Source: Actibacterium naphthalenivorans (lineage in GTDB: Bacteria > Pseudomonadota > Alphaproteobacteria > Rhodobacterales > Rhodobacteraceae). From it: a stretch of 64,000 bases of DNA. The position numbers and the translations under genes were made by a program. The stretch lies in the NCBI RefSeq assembly GCF_014196965.1, contig NZ_JACIEQ010000003.1:186001-250000 (forward strand), given 5' to 3'. This document shows, in pieces, positions 26,848 through 35,144 of this stretch (position 1 is its first letter; every line of letters begins with the position of its first letter). The notes beneath the pieces are model-generated. The model was not told the origin of the DNA. It worked only from the letters and a program-made list of their open reading frames with translations, and searched no databases.

Positions 26848-27699
26848 ATGCTCGCACTGCTTTTCCTGCCCGCCCTGATCGGCACCATTTTCGCGATTGA
26901 TCAGCTTAGCGAAGACAACGACGATTCCGACGATCCGAACGCGCCGCCCGAAGAATACGACATCTACACCGATGCCGATGAAACCATCCTGGGCGATGAC
27001 GCGCCGAATTCGATCGACGCGGGCGCGGGCGATGACTTCGTCGATGCCATGGGCGGGAACGACCGGGTCGTGTTCGAAGAGGGCGACGACGAAGGAACCG
27101 GCGGCGCGGGCGACGATGTTCTGTTCGGCGGCCCGGGCGACGACCTGCTGACGGGCGGCCCCGGCGATGACGAGGTGTTCCTGGCGGATGGCGACGACGC
27201 CTCTTTCAACGTGACCGACACGGACCCGCCGCTCGACGAGGGCGACGACCTGATCCGAGGCGGCGCCGGTGACGATCTGATCGTCGACAATATGGGCTCG
27301 AACACGCTCCACGGCGATACCGGCCGGGATTACCTCGACGCCACCGACGCGCCCGGCACCGAGACGCCCGACGCCCTGTTCGGCGGCTATGGCCGCGACA
27401 TTCTGCTCGGCGACGATGGTGATGTGATGAGCGGCGGCGCGGGCGATGACGCCTTTGTCGCATGGACGTCGGACCCGGGCGCGGAGATCGTGACGGTCAG
27501 CGATTTCGACCCGGAGAGCGAAATCATCTTCCTCGATTTCGACTTAGACACCTTCGGCCCGCTGGATGACAGCGACCTGACCCATGAGGTGCTGGAGGAC
27601 AAGAACGCACTGATGCTGTCGGTCGCGGGCAAACAGGTGGCGCTGCTGGAAGGCGTCACCACATTCGATCCCGCGATGGTGCTGGTCCGCAGCTTCTGA
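26848..27699 (+). CDS. Calcium-binding RTX-repeat protein with N-terminal hydrophobic segment
   Basis: 283 very acidic residues. The first 18 (MLALLFLPALIGTIFAID) form a single hydrophobic helix; then come RTX-type nonapeptides GGxGxDxux: AGAGDDFVD (about 58), GGAGDDVLFGGPGDDLLTGGPGDDE (about 90-112), GGAGDDLIV (about 135) and GGAGDDAFV (about 196). A beta-rich C-terminus ends in hydrophobic residues LVRSF. RTX proteins fold on calcium outside the cell after type I secretion. Here the N-terminal helix could be a signal anchor instead. Function is unknown; the CtrA box upstream suggests cell-surface or motility-related control. Confidence 0.82.
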   Translation: MLALLFLPALIGTIFAIDQLSEDNDDSDDPNAPPEEYDIYTDADETILGDDAPNSIDAGAGDDFVDAMGGNDRVVFEEGDDEGTGGAGDDVLFGGPGDDLLTGGPGDDEVFLADGDDASFNVTDTDPPLDEGDDLIRGGAGDDLIVDNMGSNTLHGDTGRDYLDATDAPGTETPDALFGGYGRDILLGDDGDVMSGGAGDDAFVAWTSDPGAEIVTVSDFDPESEIIFLDFDLDTFGPLDDSDLTHEVLEDKNALMLSVAGKQVALLEGVTTFDPAMVLVRSF

Positions 27700-27719
27700 C
27701 CGCGGACCGGCCCGCCCGG

Positions 27720-28580
27720 TCAGACCGCCGCCTTGCGGCTTTCGTCCAGATAGATCTCGCGCAGGCGGGCCGCGACCGGCCCCGGCATGCCGTCGCCCAG
27801 CGAAACACCGTCGACCGACACCACCGGCATGACGAAGGACGAGGCCGAAGTCACGAAGGCCTCATCGGCCTCCTTGGCCTCTTCGATGGTGAAGGCGCGC
27901 TCTTCCACCACCATCTGCGCTTCGCGGGCAAAGCGCAGCACCGCGGCGCGGGTGATCCCGTGCAGGATTTCACTGCCAAGGTGGCGGGTGATGATCTTGC
28001 CGTCCTTCACGATATAGGCGTTGTTCGACGTGCCTTCCGTCACCTCGCCATCCTCGACCATCCAGGCGTCATCGGCGCCGGCGGCCTTGGCCATCATCTT
28101 GCCCATCGAGGGGTAGAGCAGCTGCACCGTCTTGATGTCGCGCCGACCCCAGCGGATGTCGTCGATGGAAATCACCTTGATGCCGGTTTTCGCGGCCGGC
28201 ACATCGGCCAGCGTCTTGGACTGGGTGAACAGCACGATGGTGGGCGGGGTCACCTCGGGGTCGGGGAAAACGAAATCCCGGTCACCGGCCGCGCCACGGG
28301 TGATCTGAAGATAGATCATTCCCTCGTCCAGATCGTTGCGCCGCACCAGTTCGCGGTGGACCTCCAGCAGATCCTCCATCGAGATCGGCGATGGCATGTC
28401 CAGCTCTGCCAGCGATCGCTCCAGCCGTTTGGCGTGGCCCTCGAAATCCAGCAGCTTGCCCCCCAGAACAGAGGTCACCTCATACACCCCGTCGGCGAAC
28501 AGGAACCCGCGGTCAAAGACCGAGACCTTGGCCTCGGCTTCGGGCAGGTACTCTCCGTTCACGTAAACTGTGCGGCTCAT
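27720..28580 (-). CDS. D-amino acid aminotransferase (class IV PLP)
   Basis: 286 residues. The class IV fold is marked by VFDRGFLFADGVYEV (21-35), the PLP Lys150 in RRDIKTVQLLY, and TEGTSNNAYIV (181-191), the sequence that in D-alanine transaminase follows the PLP-contacting Glu. It closely resembles D-alanine transaminases, and less so the branched-chain enzyme. It makes D-glutamate or D-alanine from 2-oxo acids, or the reverse. The gene follows dgcA by ten bases, in a D-amino acid operon. Confidence 0.88.
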   Translation of the reverse strand: MSRTVYVNGEYLPEAEAKVSVFDRGFLFADGVYEVTSVLGGKLLDFEGHAKRLERSLAELDMPSPISMEDLLEVHRELVRRNDLDEGMIYLQITRGAAGDRDFVFPDPEVTPPTIVLFTQSKTLADVPAAKTGIKVISIDDIRWGRRDIKTVQLLYPSMGKMMAKAAGADDAWMVEDGEVTEGTSNNAYIVKDGKIITRHLGSEILHGITRAAVLRFAREAQMVVEERAFTIEEAKEADEAFVTSASSFVMPVVSVDGVSLGDGMPGPVAARLREIYLDESRKAAV

Positions 28581-28590
28581 GGTCTGTCTC

Positions 28591-29556
28591 CTATCCCCAG
28601 AGGGCGGGTGCGGACGGATGCACCCCGGCCTCGTCATATGTCAGCGGCTCGGGCCGGTCTTCGGCCAGAAGCAGCGGCCCGTCAAGGTCTGTCACATCGG
28701 CGCCCTGCGCCAGCAGAACCGCCGGCGCCATGGCCAGCGACGAACCGACCATGCAGCCCACCATCACGCCATAGCCTTCGGCGCGGGCCGCATCGCGCAG
28801 CGCCAGCGCCTCGGTCAGCCCGCCGGTCTTGTCGAGCTTGATGTTCACCAGGTCATACTTGCCCTTCAGCGCGGGCAGAGAGGCGCGATCATGGCAGGCC
28901 TCGTCGGCACAGACGGGCAGCGGCCGGGCGATCTCGGCCAGCATGTCGTCGTTGCCCGCCGGCAGGGGCTGCTCCACCAGTTCCACCCCCAGCCGCACCA
29001 GATGCGGCGCAAGCTCTGCATAGACCTCGGCCGTCCAGCCCTCGTTGGCATCGACGATGATACGGGCGGCGGGCGCGCCGGCGCGCACGGACTCCAGCCT
29101 GGGCATGTCATCCGGCGTGCCCAGCTTGATCTTCAACAACGGCCGGTGGGCATGTTTCGCCGCCGCCGCGCGCATGTTCTCGGGCGTGTCGAGCGACAGG
29201 GTATAGGCGGTGATCATCGGCCCCGGTGCGGGCAGGCCGGCCAGTTCCCACACCCGTTTTCCGGCGCGCTTGGCCTCCAGATCCCACAGGGCGCAATCCA
29301 CCGCGTTGCGCGCCGCGCCTGCGGGAAGGGCGCGCTGCAGGCCGGCACGATCAAGCGGCAGCGGCAGCGCTTCGATTTCGGCCGACACGCTTGCCAGCGT
29401 TTCGCCGTAGCGGGCATAGGGCACGCATTCGCCCCAGCCCTGATGCGCGCCGTCGCCGATGCGCACGGTCAGCACCTGCGCCTGGGTCCGTGACCCGCGC
29501 GAGATGGTGAAAACCTCCGCAAGGCGGAACGTGTCGGCTGTAACGGTCAGTTTCAT
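28591..29556 (-). CDS. dgcA: DgcA: N-acetyl-D-glutamate racemase / dipeptide-epimerase-like enolase superfamily protein
   Basis: 321 residues of the muconate-lactonizing enolase subgroup. The acid-base lysines are in KIK (Lys142, Lys144) and NIKLDK (Lys240); metal ligands are Asp169, Glu195 and Asp218. The sequence class is that of L-Ala-D/L-Glu epimerases; next to dgcN it is annotated as DgcA, which racemises N-acetyl-D-glutamate to the L form. Adjacent to DgcN and a D-amino acid transaminase, D-amino acid catabolism is more likely than peptidoglycan recycling. A neighbour-based choice, not proven. Confidence 0.82.
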   Translation of the reverse strand: MKLTVTADTFRLAEVFTISRGSRTQAQVLTVRIGDGAHQGWGECVPYARYGETLASVSAEIEALPLPLDRAGLQRALPAGAARNAVDCALWDLEAKRAGKRVWELAGLPAPGPMITAYTLSLDTPENMRAAAAKHAHRPLLKIKLGTPDDMPRLESVRAGAPAARIIVDANEGWTAEVYAELAPHLVRLGVELVEQPLPAGNDDMLAEIARPLPVCADEACHDRASLPALKGKYDLVNIKLDKTGGLTEALALRDAARAEGYGVMVGCMVGSSLAMAPAVLLAQGADVTDLDGPLLLAEDRPEPLTYDEAGVHPSAPALWG

Positions 29557-29637
29557 CTTGCCCCCTTGGCGCATGGGCCTTGCCGCCCTGTCTGCCCCAC
29601 CGCGATAAAGCCCGCAAGGGCCCGAAGAATGCCCGGC

Positions 29638-30639
29638 CTAGACCGCGCTCAGCGCATCGACCAGCCGGCCCGCGCCCTGACGGAACGGATCCACAGCCGG
29701 AAGGCCCATCCGCGCCTCGACCTCGGCCAGATGCGCCAGCGCCTGTTCCTCGGTCATGTGCTGGGTGTTGACCGAAATGCCGATGACCTGGCAGGCCGGG
29801 TTCGCCACCCGCGCCAGGGTCAGCGCCACATCGCGCAGATCCTCCAGCGATGGCAGCTTGTACCCCGGCAAGCCGCGCATATGCGGCCGCGTCGGCTCGT
29901 CGCACAGGATCAGCGCATCGGGCTGGCCGCCATGCACCAGCGCCATGGTGACCCCGGAATAGGAGACGTGAAACAGGCTGCCCTGCCCCTCGATCATGTC
30001 CCAGTGATCCGCGTCATTGTCCGGCGTCAGCCATTCGACCGAGCCTGCCATGAAATCCGCCACGACCGCGTCCAGCGGCACACCGTCTCCGGTGATCAGA
30101 ATGCCGGTCTGCCCGGTCGCGCGAAAGCTGGATTTCAGGCCGCGCACCTTCATCTCGCTGTCCATCGCCAGCGCGGTATACATCTTGCCCACCGAACAAT
30201 CGGTGCCCACGGCCAGGCACCGCTTGCCGCTGCGCGGCACCCCGCTGGCGATCGGATATTTCACCGACGGCACCCGAACGTCATGCAACTGCCGCCCGCA
30301 GGCGGTTGCGACCGCCGCCAGATCCGGCTCGTCGCGCAGCAGGTTGTGCAGCCCGCTGGCAAGGTCGAAACCTTCTTCCAGCGCCGCCACCAGCACCTTT
30401 TTCCACGCCGGAGAGATGATCCCGCCGCGGTTGGCCACACCGATCACCAGCGTCCGGGCCCCCGCCGCCTTGGCCTCGGCCAGCGACATGTCGGCCAGCC
30501 CCAGATCGGCCTTGCAGCCTTCCATCCGGTACTGCCCCACCGCGTGATCGGGCCGCCAGTCACGGATGCCCTGCGCAACCTTCGCGGCCAGCGGATCGGG
30601 CGCGTCGCCCAGGAACAAAAGATAAGGTGTTTCGATCAT
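29638..30639 (-). CDS. dgcN: DgcN: DUF1611-family D-glutamate N-acetyltransferase
   Basis: 333 residues. The N-terminal Rossmann-like domain (DUF1611_N) leads to a P-loop-like domain with GTDCSVGK (145-152) and MYTALA. Members next to dgcA are annotated as DgcN, proposed to acetylate D-glutamate to N-acetyl-D-glutamate. First gene of the minus-strand dgcN-dgcA-transaminase cluster, diverging from mcl1 across 260 bases. The start MIETPYLLFLG agrees with family usage. Confidence 0.85.
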   Translation of the reverse strand: MIETPYLLFLGDAPDPLAAKVAQGIRDWRPDHAVGQYRMEGCKADLGLADMSLAEAKAAGARTLVIGVANRGGIISPAWKKVLVAALEEGFDLASGLHNLLRDEPDLAAVATACGRQLHDVRVPSVKYPIASGVPRSGKRCLAVGTDCSVGKMYTALAMDSEMKVRGLKSSFRATGQTGILITGDGVPLDAVVADFMAGSVEWLTPDNDADHWDMIEGQGSLFHVSYSGVTMALVHGGQPDALILCDEPTRPHMRGLPGYKLPSLEDLRDVALTLARVANPACQVIGISVNTQHMTEEQALAHLAEVEARMGLPAVDPFRQGAGRLVDALSAV

Positions 30640-30899
30640 TGGTGTATCTCCGCAAAAGTTCTGGCAAGGCTAACAGCGCGCGCGGGAATGTCCTCTCTAT
30701 CTTGCTGCGCATGCACGGGCCGGGTGGAAGAAACTTCGGATCGCAGGCAGTGTTGTCGAAGAATCGTGCAAAACGCCCCTTTCATCCGCCGCATCGCAGC
30801 GCCCGTTCTGCGCCAGCAAAAGACAGGTTGAAGAGGTCCGTGCAATATTCTACCAAATACCAAACCATATACGAAACATCGTTACCGAAAGGCACGCCC

Positions 30900-31859
30900 A
30901 TGAGCTTTCGCATTCAGCCCAGCCCCCCGGCCCGCCCCAACCGCTGCCAGCTGTTCGGCCCCGGCTCGCGCCCCGCGATTTTCGAAAAGATGGCCGGCAG
31001 CGCGGCCGATGTGATCAACCTCGATCTGGAAGACAGCGTGGCGCCCGACGACAAGCCGCAGGCCCGCAAGAACATCATCGAGGCGATCGGCGATGTGGAT
31101 TGGGGCAACAAATACCTGTCGGTCCGTATCAACGGCCTGGATACGCCCTTCTGGTACCGCGATGTCGTCGATCTGCTGGAGCAGGCAGGCGACCGGCTGG
31201 ATCAGATCATGATCCCCAAGGTGGGCTGCGCGGCGGATGTTTACGCGGTGGATGCGCTGGTCACCGCGATTGAGGCCGCCAGGGGCCGCGCCAAACCGAT
31301 CAGCTTCGAGGTGATCATCGAAAGCGCCGCCGGCATCGCCCATGTCGAGGAGATTGCCGCCGCCTCGCCCCGGCTTCAGGCCATGAGCCTCGGCGCCGCC
31401 GATTTCGCCGCCTCGATGGGGATGCAGACCACCGGCATCGGCGGCACGCAGGAAAACTACTACATGCTGCACGAGGGCGCCAGGCATTGGTCGGACCCGT
31501 GGCACTGGGCGCAGGCCGCCATCGTCGCCGCCTGCCGCACCCATGGCGTGCTGCCGGTCGACGGCCCGTTCGGCGATTTCAGCGACGATGAGGGTTTTCG
31601 TGCCCAGGCCCGCCGCTCGGCCACGCTGGGCATGGTCGGCAAATGGGCGATCCACCCCAAGCAGATCGCCCTTGCCAACGCGGTGTTCACCCCCTCCGAG
31701 GCACAGGTGCTTGAAGCGCGCGAGATTCTGGCCGCGATGGAACAGGCCAAGGCCAATGGCGAAGGCGCCACCGTCTACAAGGGCCGCCTGGTGGACATCG
31801 CCAGCATCAAGCAGGCCGAGGTGATCGTGCGCCAGTCCGAAATGATCGGCGGGGCCTGA
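30900..31859 (+). CDS. mcl1: L-malyl-CoA/beta-methylmalyl-CoA lyase
   Basis: 319 residues, the length of Rhodobacter Mcl1. CitE-like TIM barrel motifs are visible: LFGPGSRPAIFEK (near 19-31), INLDLEDSV with the metal-binding Glu/Asp, MIPKVG, FEVIIESAAGI and MSLGAADFAASMG. It cleaves beta-methylmalyl-CoA and malyl-CoA in the ethylmalonyl-CoA pathway for acetyl-CoA assimilation. Upstream lies tandem ACCAAAT/ACCAAAC (30852-30865). Divergent from dgcN; a terminator follows. Confidence 0.93.
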   Translation: MSFRIQPSPPARPNRCQLFGPGSRPAIFEKMAGSAADVINLDLEDSVAPDDKPQARKNIIEAIGDVDWGNKYLSVRINGLDTPFWYRDVVDLLEQAGDRLDQIMIPKVGCAADVYAVDALVTAIEAARGRAKPISFEVIIESAAGIAHVEEIAAASPRLQAMSLGAADFAASMGMQTTGIGGTQENYYMLHEGARHWSDPWHWAQAAIVAACRTHGVLPVDGPFGDFSDDEGFRAQARRSATLGMVGKWAIHPKQIALANAVFTPSEAQVLEAREILAAMEQAKANGEGATVYKGRLVDIASIKQAEVIVRQSEMIGGA

Positions 31860-31882
31860 GCAAACATCTGTGGGGCTGCGGG

Positions 31883-31910
31883 GCGGGGCCGTTTGGCCCC
31901 GCTTTGCGTT
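31883..31910 (+). terminator. Terminator after mcl1
   Basis: GCGGGGCC (31883-31890) pairs with GGCCCCGC (31895-31902) around GTTT, followed by TTTGCGTT. Confidence 0.8.
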
Positions 31911-31922
31911 GATCCGGGCTGT

Positions 31923-31938
31923 CTTGATTTCGATCAAG
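31923..31938. promoter_or_regulatory. FNR/FnrL box
   Basis: CTTGAT-TTCG-ATCAAG is a perfect dyad and matches TTGAT-N4-ATCAA exactly. Located 62 bases before the Spy-like ATG; if centred at -41.5, transcription would begin near 31972. Confidence 0.75.
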
Positions 31939-31940
31939 GC

Positions 31941-31968
31941 GCAAACATTCCCACACTGGAATGTTTGC
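31941..31968. promoter_or_regulatory. Large perfect palindrome between the FNR box and the Spy-like gene
   Basis: GCAAACATTCC (31941-31951), loop CACACT, then GGAATGTTTGC (31958-31968): perfect 11-base arms. A further TCAAG/CTTGA pair outside could extend it with a bulge and would include half of the FNR box. It would cover the core promoter of an FNR-activated start, as a repressor operator would. Confidence 0.65.
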
Positions 31969-32000
31969 CTTGATCTCTTTCAGCCCAAACCGGAGCCCTC

Positions 32001-32417
32001 ATGAAAAAGCTTCTTCTGTCCGCCGCCGTTGTTCTGGCCTGCGCCACCGCCGTCGGCGCCCAGCAGAACCGGCGCAGCGAGCTGTCGCTGCCCATTGTCG
32101 CCTTCACCCCGCTGGTGGCGAAGAATGCCGATGCTCTCGGGCTGAACGACGCCCAGCGCGCCGATGTGAAGGCCTGGCTGGGAACCATGCCCGCCCAGCG
32201 CAAGGCACTGGAAGCACAGGCGACAGAAGCCCGCGCGAAACTGCGCGCGGCGATCATCTCCGGCGCCCCGGTCGAAGAGCGTCAGGCTCTGGCCGAAGAG
32301 GTCGGCGCCAATGAAACCAGGCTGGTGATGATGCGGTCGAACTGCACCGATCACTGGCGCAGCGTGCTGACCGCGGACCAGTTCGAAACGTTGCTGAACC
32401 TCGCGAAGGCGCAGTAA
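32001..32417 (+). CDS. Spy/CpxP-like periplasmic protein
   Basis: 138 residues: signal peptide (cleavage near VGA, residue 19-20), then a mostly helical protein with LGLNDAQRADVKAWL (46-60) and LTADQFETLLNLAKA at the C-terminus, the LTxxQ-type motif of Spy, CpxP and CnrR-like proteins. These act as periplasmic chaperones or metal sensors. Similarity is weak, so the family assignment is tentative. The FNR box and palindrome upstream suggest oxygen- and stress-dependent expression. CGGAG precedes the ATG. Confidence 0.7.
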   Translation: MKKLLLSAAVVLACATAVGAQQNRRSELSLPIVAFTPLVAKNADALGLNDAQRADVKAWLGTMPAQRKALEAQATEARAKLRAAIISGAPVEERQALAEEVGANETRLVMMRSNCTDHWRSVLTADQFETLLNLAKAQ

Positions 32418-32422
32418 CGGCA

Positions 32423-32459
32423 GGCGCCCCGGCCATTCCTGCACCCCGGCCGGGGCGCC
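32423..32459 (+). terminator. Strong hairpin after the Spy-like gene
   Basis: GGCGCCCCGGCC (32423-32434) pairs perfectly with GGCCGGGGCGCC (32448-32459). No T-run follows, so it may stabilise the mRNA end or terminate with Rho. Confidence 0.6.
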
Positions 32460-32773
32460 AACCGGTACCTTGTTCGATCGGCCGCCACCGGCCTGGTCAG
32501 CGAAACGACAGGGGCCTTTTCACCGGACCATTCAGATATATCTCAAGGCTGGTGTTCCCGTGGCCACCTTGCGCCGGCCTGGCTGCGACAGGCCCCCTCC
32601 GATCCGCGCACAAGGACCGGAACCGGGGGCGTCCGCGCGCCCGTCAAACGCTCGTCATGATCCTCGATATCCGGCACGAACCGCAGTTCCAAATCCGTTG
32701 CCGGGCCATTCAGCCCGTGTTGCAAATCGCCTGTTCCAAGGTCATATAACGCGCGAGCATAGCGGAGACCGGC
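32460..32773. other. Intergenic region upstream of accA
   Basis: About 310 bases without a convincing gene. It probably holds the accA promoter: TTGCAA at 32720-32725 and TATAAC at 32745-32750 are 19 bases apart, a wide spacing. ATG codons here give only short, poorly coded frames. Nothing else is recognised. Confidence 0.35.
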
Positions 32774-33733
32774 ATGAATTACCTCGAATTCGAAAAACCT
32801 CTGGCCGAAATCGAAGGCAAGGCCGAAGAGTTGCGCGCGCTGGCCGCCGCGAACAAGGAGATGGACGTCGAGCAAGAGGCCGCCGGGCTCGACAGAAAGG
32901 CCGCCGACCTGCTGCGCGACCTCTACCAGAACCTGTCGCCCTGGCGCAAATGTCAGGTCGCCCGCCACGCCGACCGCCCCCACTGCAAGGATTACATCGA
33001 GGCGCTGTTCACCGAATACACACCCCTGGCCGGTGATCGGAACTTCGCCGACGATCACGCGGTGATGGGCGGGCTGGCCCGGCTGGATGATCGCCCGGTG
33101 ATGGTCATCGGCCAGGAAAAGGGGTTCGACACCAAAACCCGGATCGAACGCAACTTCGGCATGGCCCGCCCCGAAGGCTATCGCAAGGCGATCCGCCTGA
33201 TGGATATGGCAGACCGGTTCAACCTGCCCGTGGTCACGCTGGTCGACACCCCCGGCGCCTATCCCGGCAAGGGCGCCGAGGAACGCGGCCAGTCCGAGGC
33301 GATCGCGCGCAGCACCCAGAAATGCCTCGAAATCGGCGTGCCGCTGGTCTCGGTCGTCATCGGCGAGGGCGGCTCGGGCGGGGCGGTGGCCTTCGCCACG
33401 GCCAACCGTCTGGCGATGCTGGAACATTCGGTCTATTCGGTGATTTCCCCCGAGGGCTGCGCAAGCATCCTGTGGAAAGACGCCGAAAAGATGCGCGAAG
33501 CGGCCGAAGCGCTGCGCCTGACGGCACAGGATCTCAAAAAGCTCGGCGTGATCGACAGGATCATCCCGGAACCGCTGGGCGGCGCCCAGCGTGACCGCGA
33601 CGCCGCGATCACTTCGGTCGGGCGCGCGATCTCGGACATGCTGAAAGAGCTTGACGGCAAGGACCGCAAGGCGCTGATCACCGACCGCCGCAAAAAATTC
33701 CTCGGCATGGGCACCAAGGGGCTGGCGGCCTGA
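32774..33733 (+). CDS. accA: Acetyl-CoA carboxylase carboxyltransferase subunit alpha
   Basis: 319 residues, full length, [21 protein letters not shown]. The crotonase-fold core has [34 protein letters not shown], and [12 protein letters not shown] with [13 protein letters not shown]. It forms the carboxyltransferase with AccD, turning acetyl-CoA into malonyl-CoA for fatty acid synthesis. Single gene; the dispersed CCGAAAATAT repeat lies just after its stop. Confidence 0.97.
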   Translation: MNYLEFEKPLAEIEGKAEELRALAAANKEMDVEQEAAGLDRKAADLLRDLYQNLSPWRKCQVARHADRPHCKDYIEALFTEYTPLAGDRNFADDHAVMGGLARLDDRPVMVIGQEKGFDTKTRIERNFGMARPEGYRKAIRLMDMADRFNLPVVTLVDTPGAYPGKGAEERGQSEAIARSTQKCLEIGVPLVSVVIGEGGSGGAVAFATANRLAMLEHSVYSVISPEGCASILWKDAEKMREAAEALRLTAQDLKKLGVIDRIIPEPLGGAQRDRDAAITSVGRAISDMLKELDGKDRKALITDRRKKFLGMGTKGLAA

Positions 33734-33750
33734 GCGCTCGCCCGCTTCAT

Positions 33751-33778
33751 CTTTCCGAAAATATCCCCGCCGGAGGCA
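33751..33778. repeat. Copy of a dispersed intergenic repeat (CCGAAAATAT element)
   Basis: CTTTCCGAAAATATCCCCGCC followed by GGAGGC directly after accA. A related copy is at 46835 after phaA. Such CCGAAAATATC sequences are, to my knowledge, frequent between genes in Rhodobacterales. Confidence 0.45.
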
Positions 33779-33799
33779 TGAAACTCTCTGCTCCGGCCC

Positions 33800-34405
33800 C
33801 TACCACATCGAGGTCGCTGCCCGCCCCGGCCATTCCGCGTCATAGGCCGCGCCGTCGATCTCGCCTTCGGTCATCTCGGTCAGGATGTCGCCGGGCGTGG
33901 GCAGGCCCGCGCTCTGATCACCCGCCGTCCACAGCCCCGCCCGCATCACCGCGCGGGCGCATTGGGTGTAGATCTCGGCGATGCGGATCACGATCACGCT
34001 GCGCGGCACCTTGCCATCCCGCCCGAACCGCGCGCGCAGCCCCTCGTCCAGCGTCAGCTTCGCGGTTCCATTCACCCGCACCACCGTGTTCAATCCCGGC
34101 ACCATGAACATCAGCGACACGCGCCCGTCCGCCACGATGTTGCGCAGGCTGTCGATCCGGTTGTTGCCGCGCCAGTCGGGCAGGGCCAGCGTCTGCGGGT
34201 CCAGTTCGGCCACGACCGGGCGGTCGTCGCCGCGGGGCGAGCCGTCGGTGCCCTCCGGCCCCACGGTGCTCAGCACACAAAACCGCGAGGCCATGATCCA
34301 GCGGCGATACTGCGGCGTCATCCGCCGCGCGACCTTGCGCAGGGCCGGCTGCCCCGGCGCGCCGTAAAGCGCCTGCAACGCCTCGAGCGACGTGACATAT
34401 TCCAT
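33800..34405 (-). CDS. Pyridoxamine 5'-phosphate oxidase family FMN-binding protein
   Basis: 201 residues with the PPOX split-barrel core: RFCVLSTVGPEGTDGSPRGDDRP (41-63), LALPDWRGNNRIDSLRNI (73-90) and VSLMFMVPGLNTVVRVNG (97-113). This is the layout of the FMN-dependent MSMEG_1061-type subfamily, not of true PdxH. Likely a flavin-dependent reductase or haem-related oxidase; the substrate is unknown. It follows plsC by one base and ends the ftsE operon. Confidence 0.82.
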   Translation of the reverse strand: MEYVTSLEALQALYGAPGQPALRKVARRMTPQYRRWIMASRFCVLSTVGPEGTDGSPRGDDRPVVAELDPQTLALPDWRGNNRIDSLRNIVADGRVSLMFMVPGLNTVVRVNGTAKLTLDEGLRARFGRDGKVPRSVIVIRIAEIYTQCARAVMRAGLWTAGDQSAGLPTPGDILTEMTEGEIDGAAYDAEWPGRAATSMW

Positions 34406-34406
34406 T

Positions 34407-35144
34407 TCAGCCCTCCTTGCGGAACCCCGCCTCGGCCATCAGCGCATCCGACGCCTCCTCGACCGTTTCCCTCAGCGATGCCATGAATTCGGCGGTCGGC
34501 CTGCCCGCCGGGATGCGCGGCAGAAACTCCACCACCGCCAGCCCCGGCTTGCGGTAGATCCCCGTGCGCGGCCAGAACACCCCGACATTGGTGGCCGCCG
34601 GCACGCAATCCTGCCCGAGCTGGGCGTAGAGAACACCGGCACCGATCTTGAAAGGCTTGTCCACCCCCGGCGCCACCCGTGTGCCCTGCGGATAGATGAT
34701 CAGCTGCCCCGGCACCTCGCGCCCCTTGTGAACATCATCCACCATCTTCTGAATCGCCAGCCCGCGCTGGCCACGGTCGACCGCGACACAGCCGATGCGC
34801 TGCGCGTACCATCCCAGGATCGGCGCCCAGCGCAGCGACTGCTTCATGATGAACTTCGGGCGCGGCACCACCGAAACGATCATGATGATGTCGAAGAAAG
34901 ACTGATGCTTGGCCGCGATCAGCACCTCGTCCCGCGGCACCTCGCCCCGGACTTCGGAGCGCAGCCCGATCATCCAGCGCGCGGTCCAGCGCACCCAGTT
35001 GCAATAGGTATGAACAGCCCGGAACGCCCAGGGACGCGAGGCCAGCGCGAAAGGCGTGAAGACAATCCCGAAGACCAGCATCATCAGATACATCTGCCCG
35101 ACGAATATCAGCGACCGGAACCAGCGCCAGGCGTGGGCCATCAT
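34407..35144 (-). CDS. plsC: 1-acyl-sn-glycerol-3-phosphate acyltransferase
   Basis: 245 residues: an N-terminal membrane helix (about 12-35), the catalytic His-x4-Asp motif (His80, Asp85 in KHQSFFD), and YPQGTR at 151-156, where FPEGTR is more usual. It adds the second acyl chain to make phosphatidic acid. It overlaps ftsX by four bases, suggesting coupled translation in an ftsE-ftsX-plsC operon, linking envelope growth to division. Confidence 0.93.
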   Translation of the reverse strand: MMAHAWRWFRSLIFVGQMYLMMLVFGIVFTPFALASRPWAFRAVHTYCNWVRWTARWMIGLRSEVRGEVPRDEVLIAAKHQSFFDIIMIVSVVPRPKFIMKQSLRWAPILGWYAQRIGCVAVDRGQRGLAIQKMVDDVHKGREVPGQLIIYPQGTRVAPGVDKPFKIGAGVLYAQLGQDCVPAATNVGVFWPRTGIYRKPGLAVVEFLPRIPAGRPTAEFMASLRETVEEASDALMAEAGFRKEG

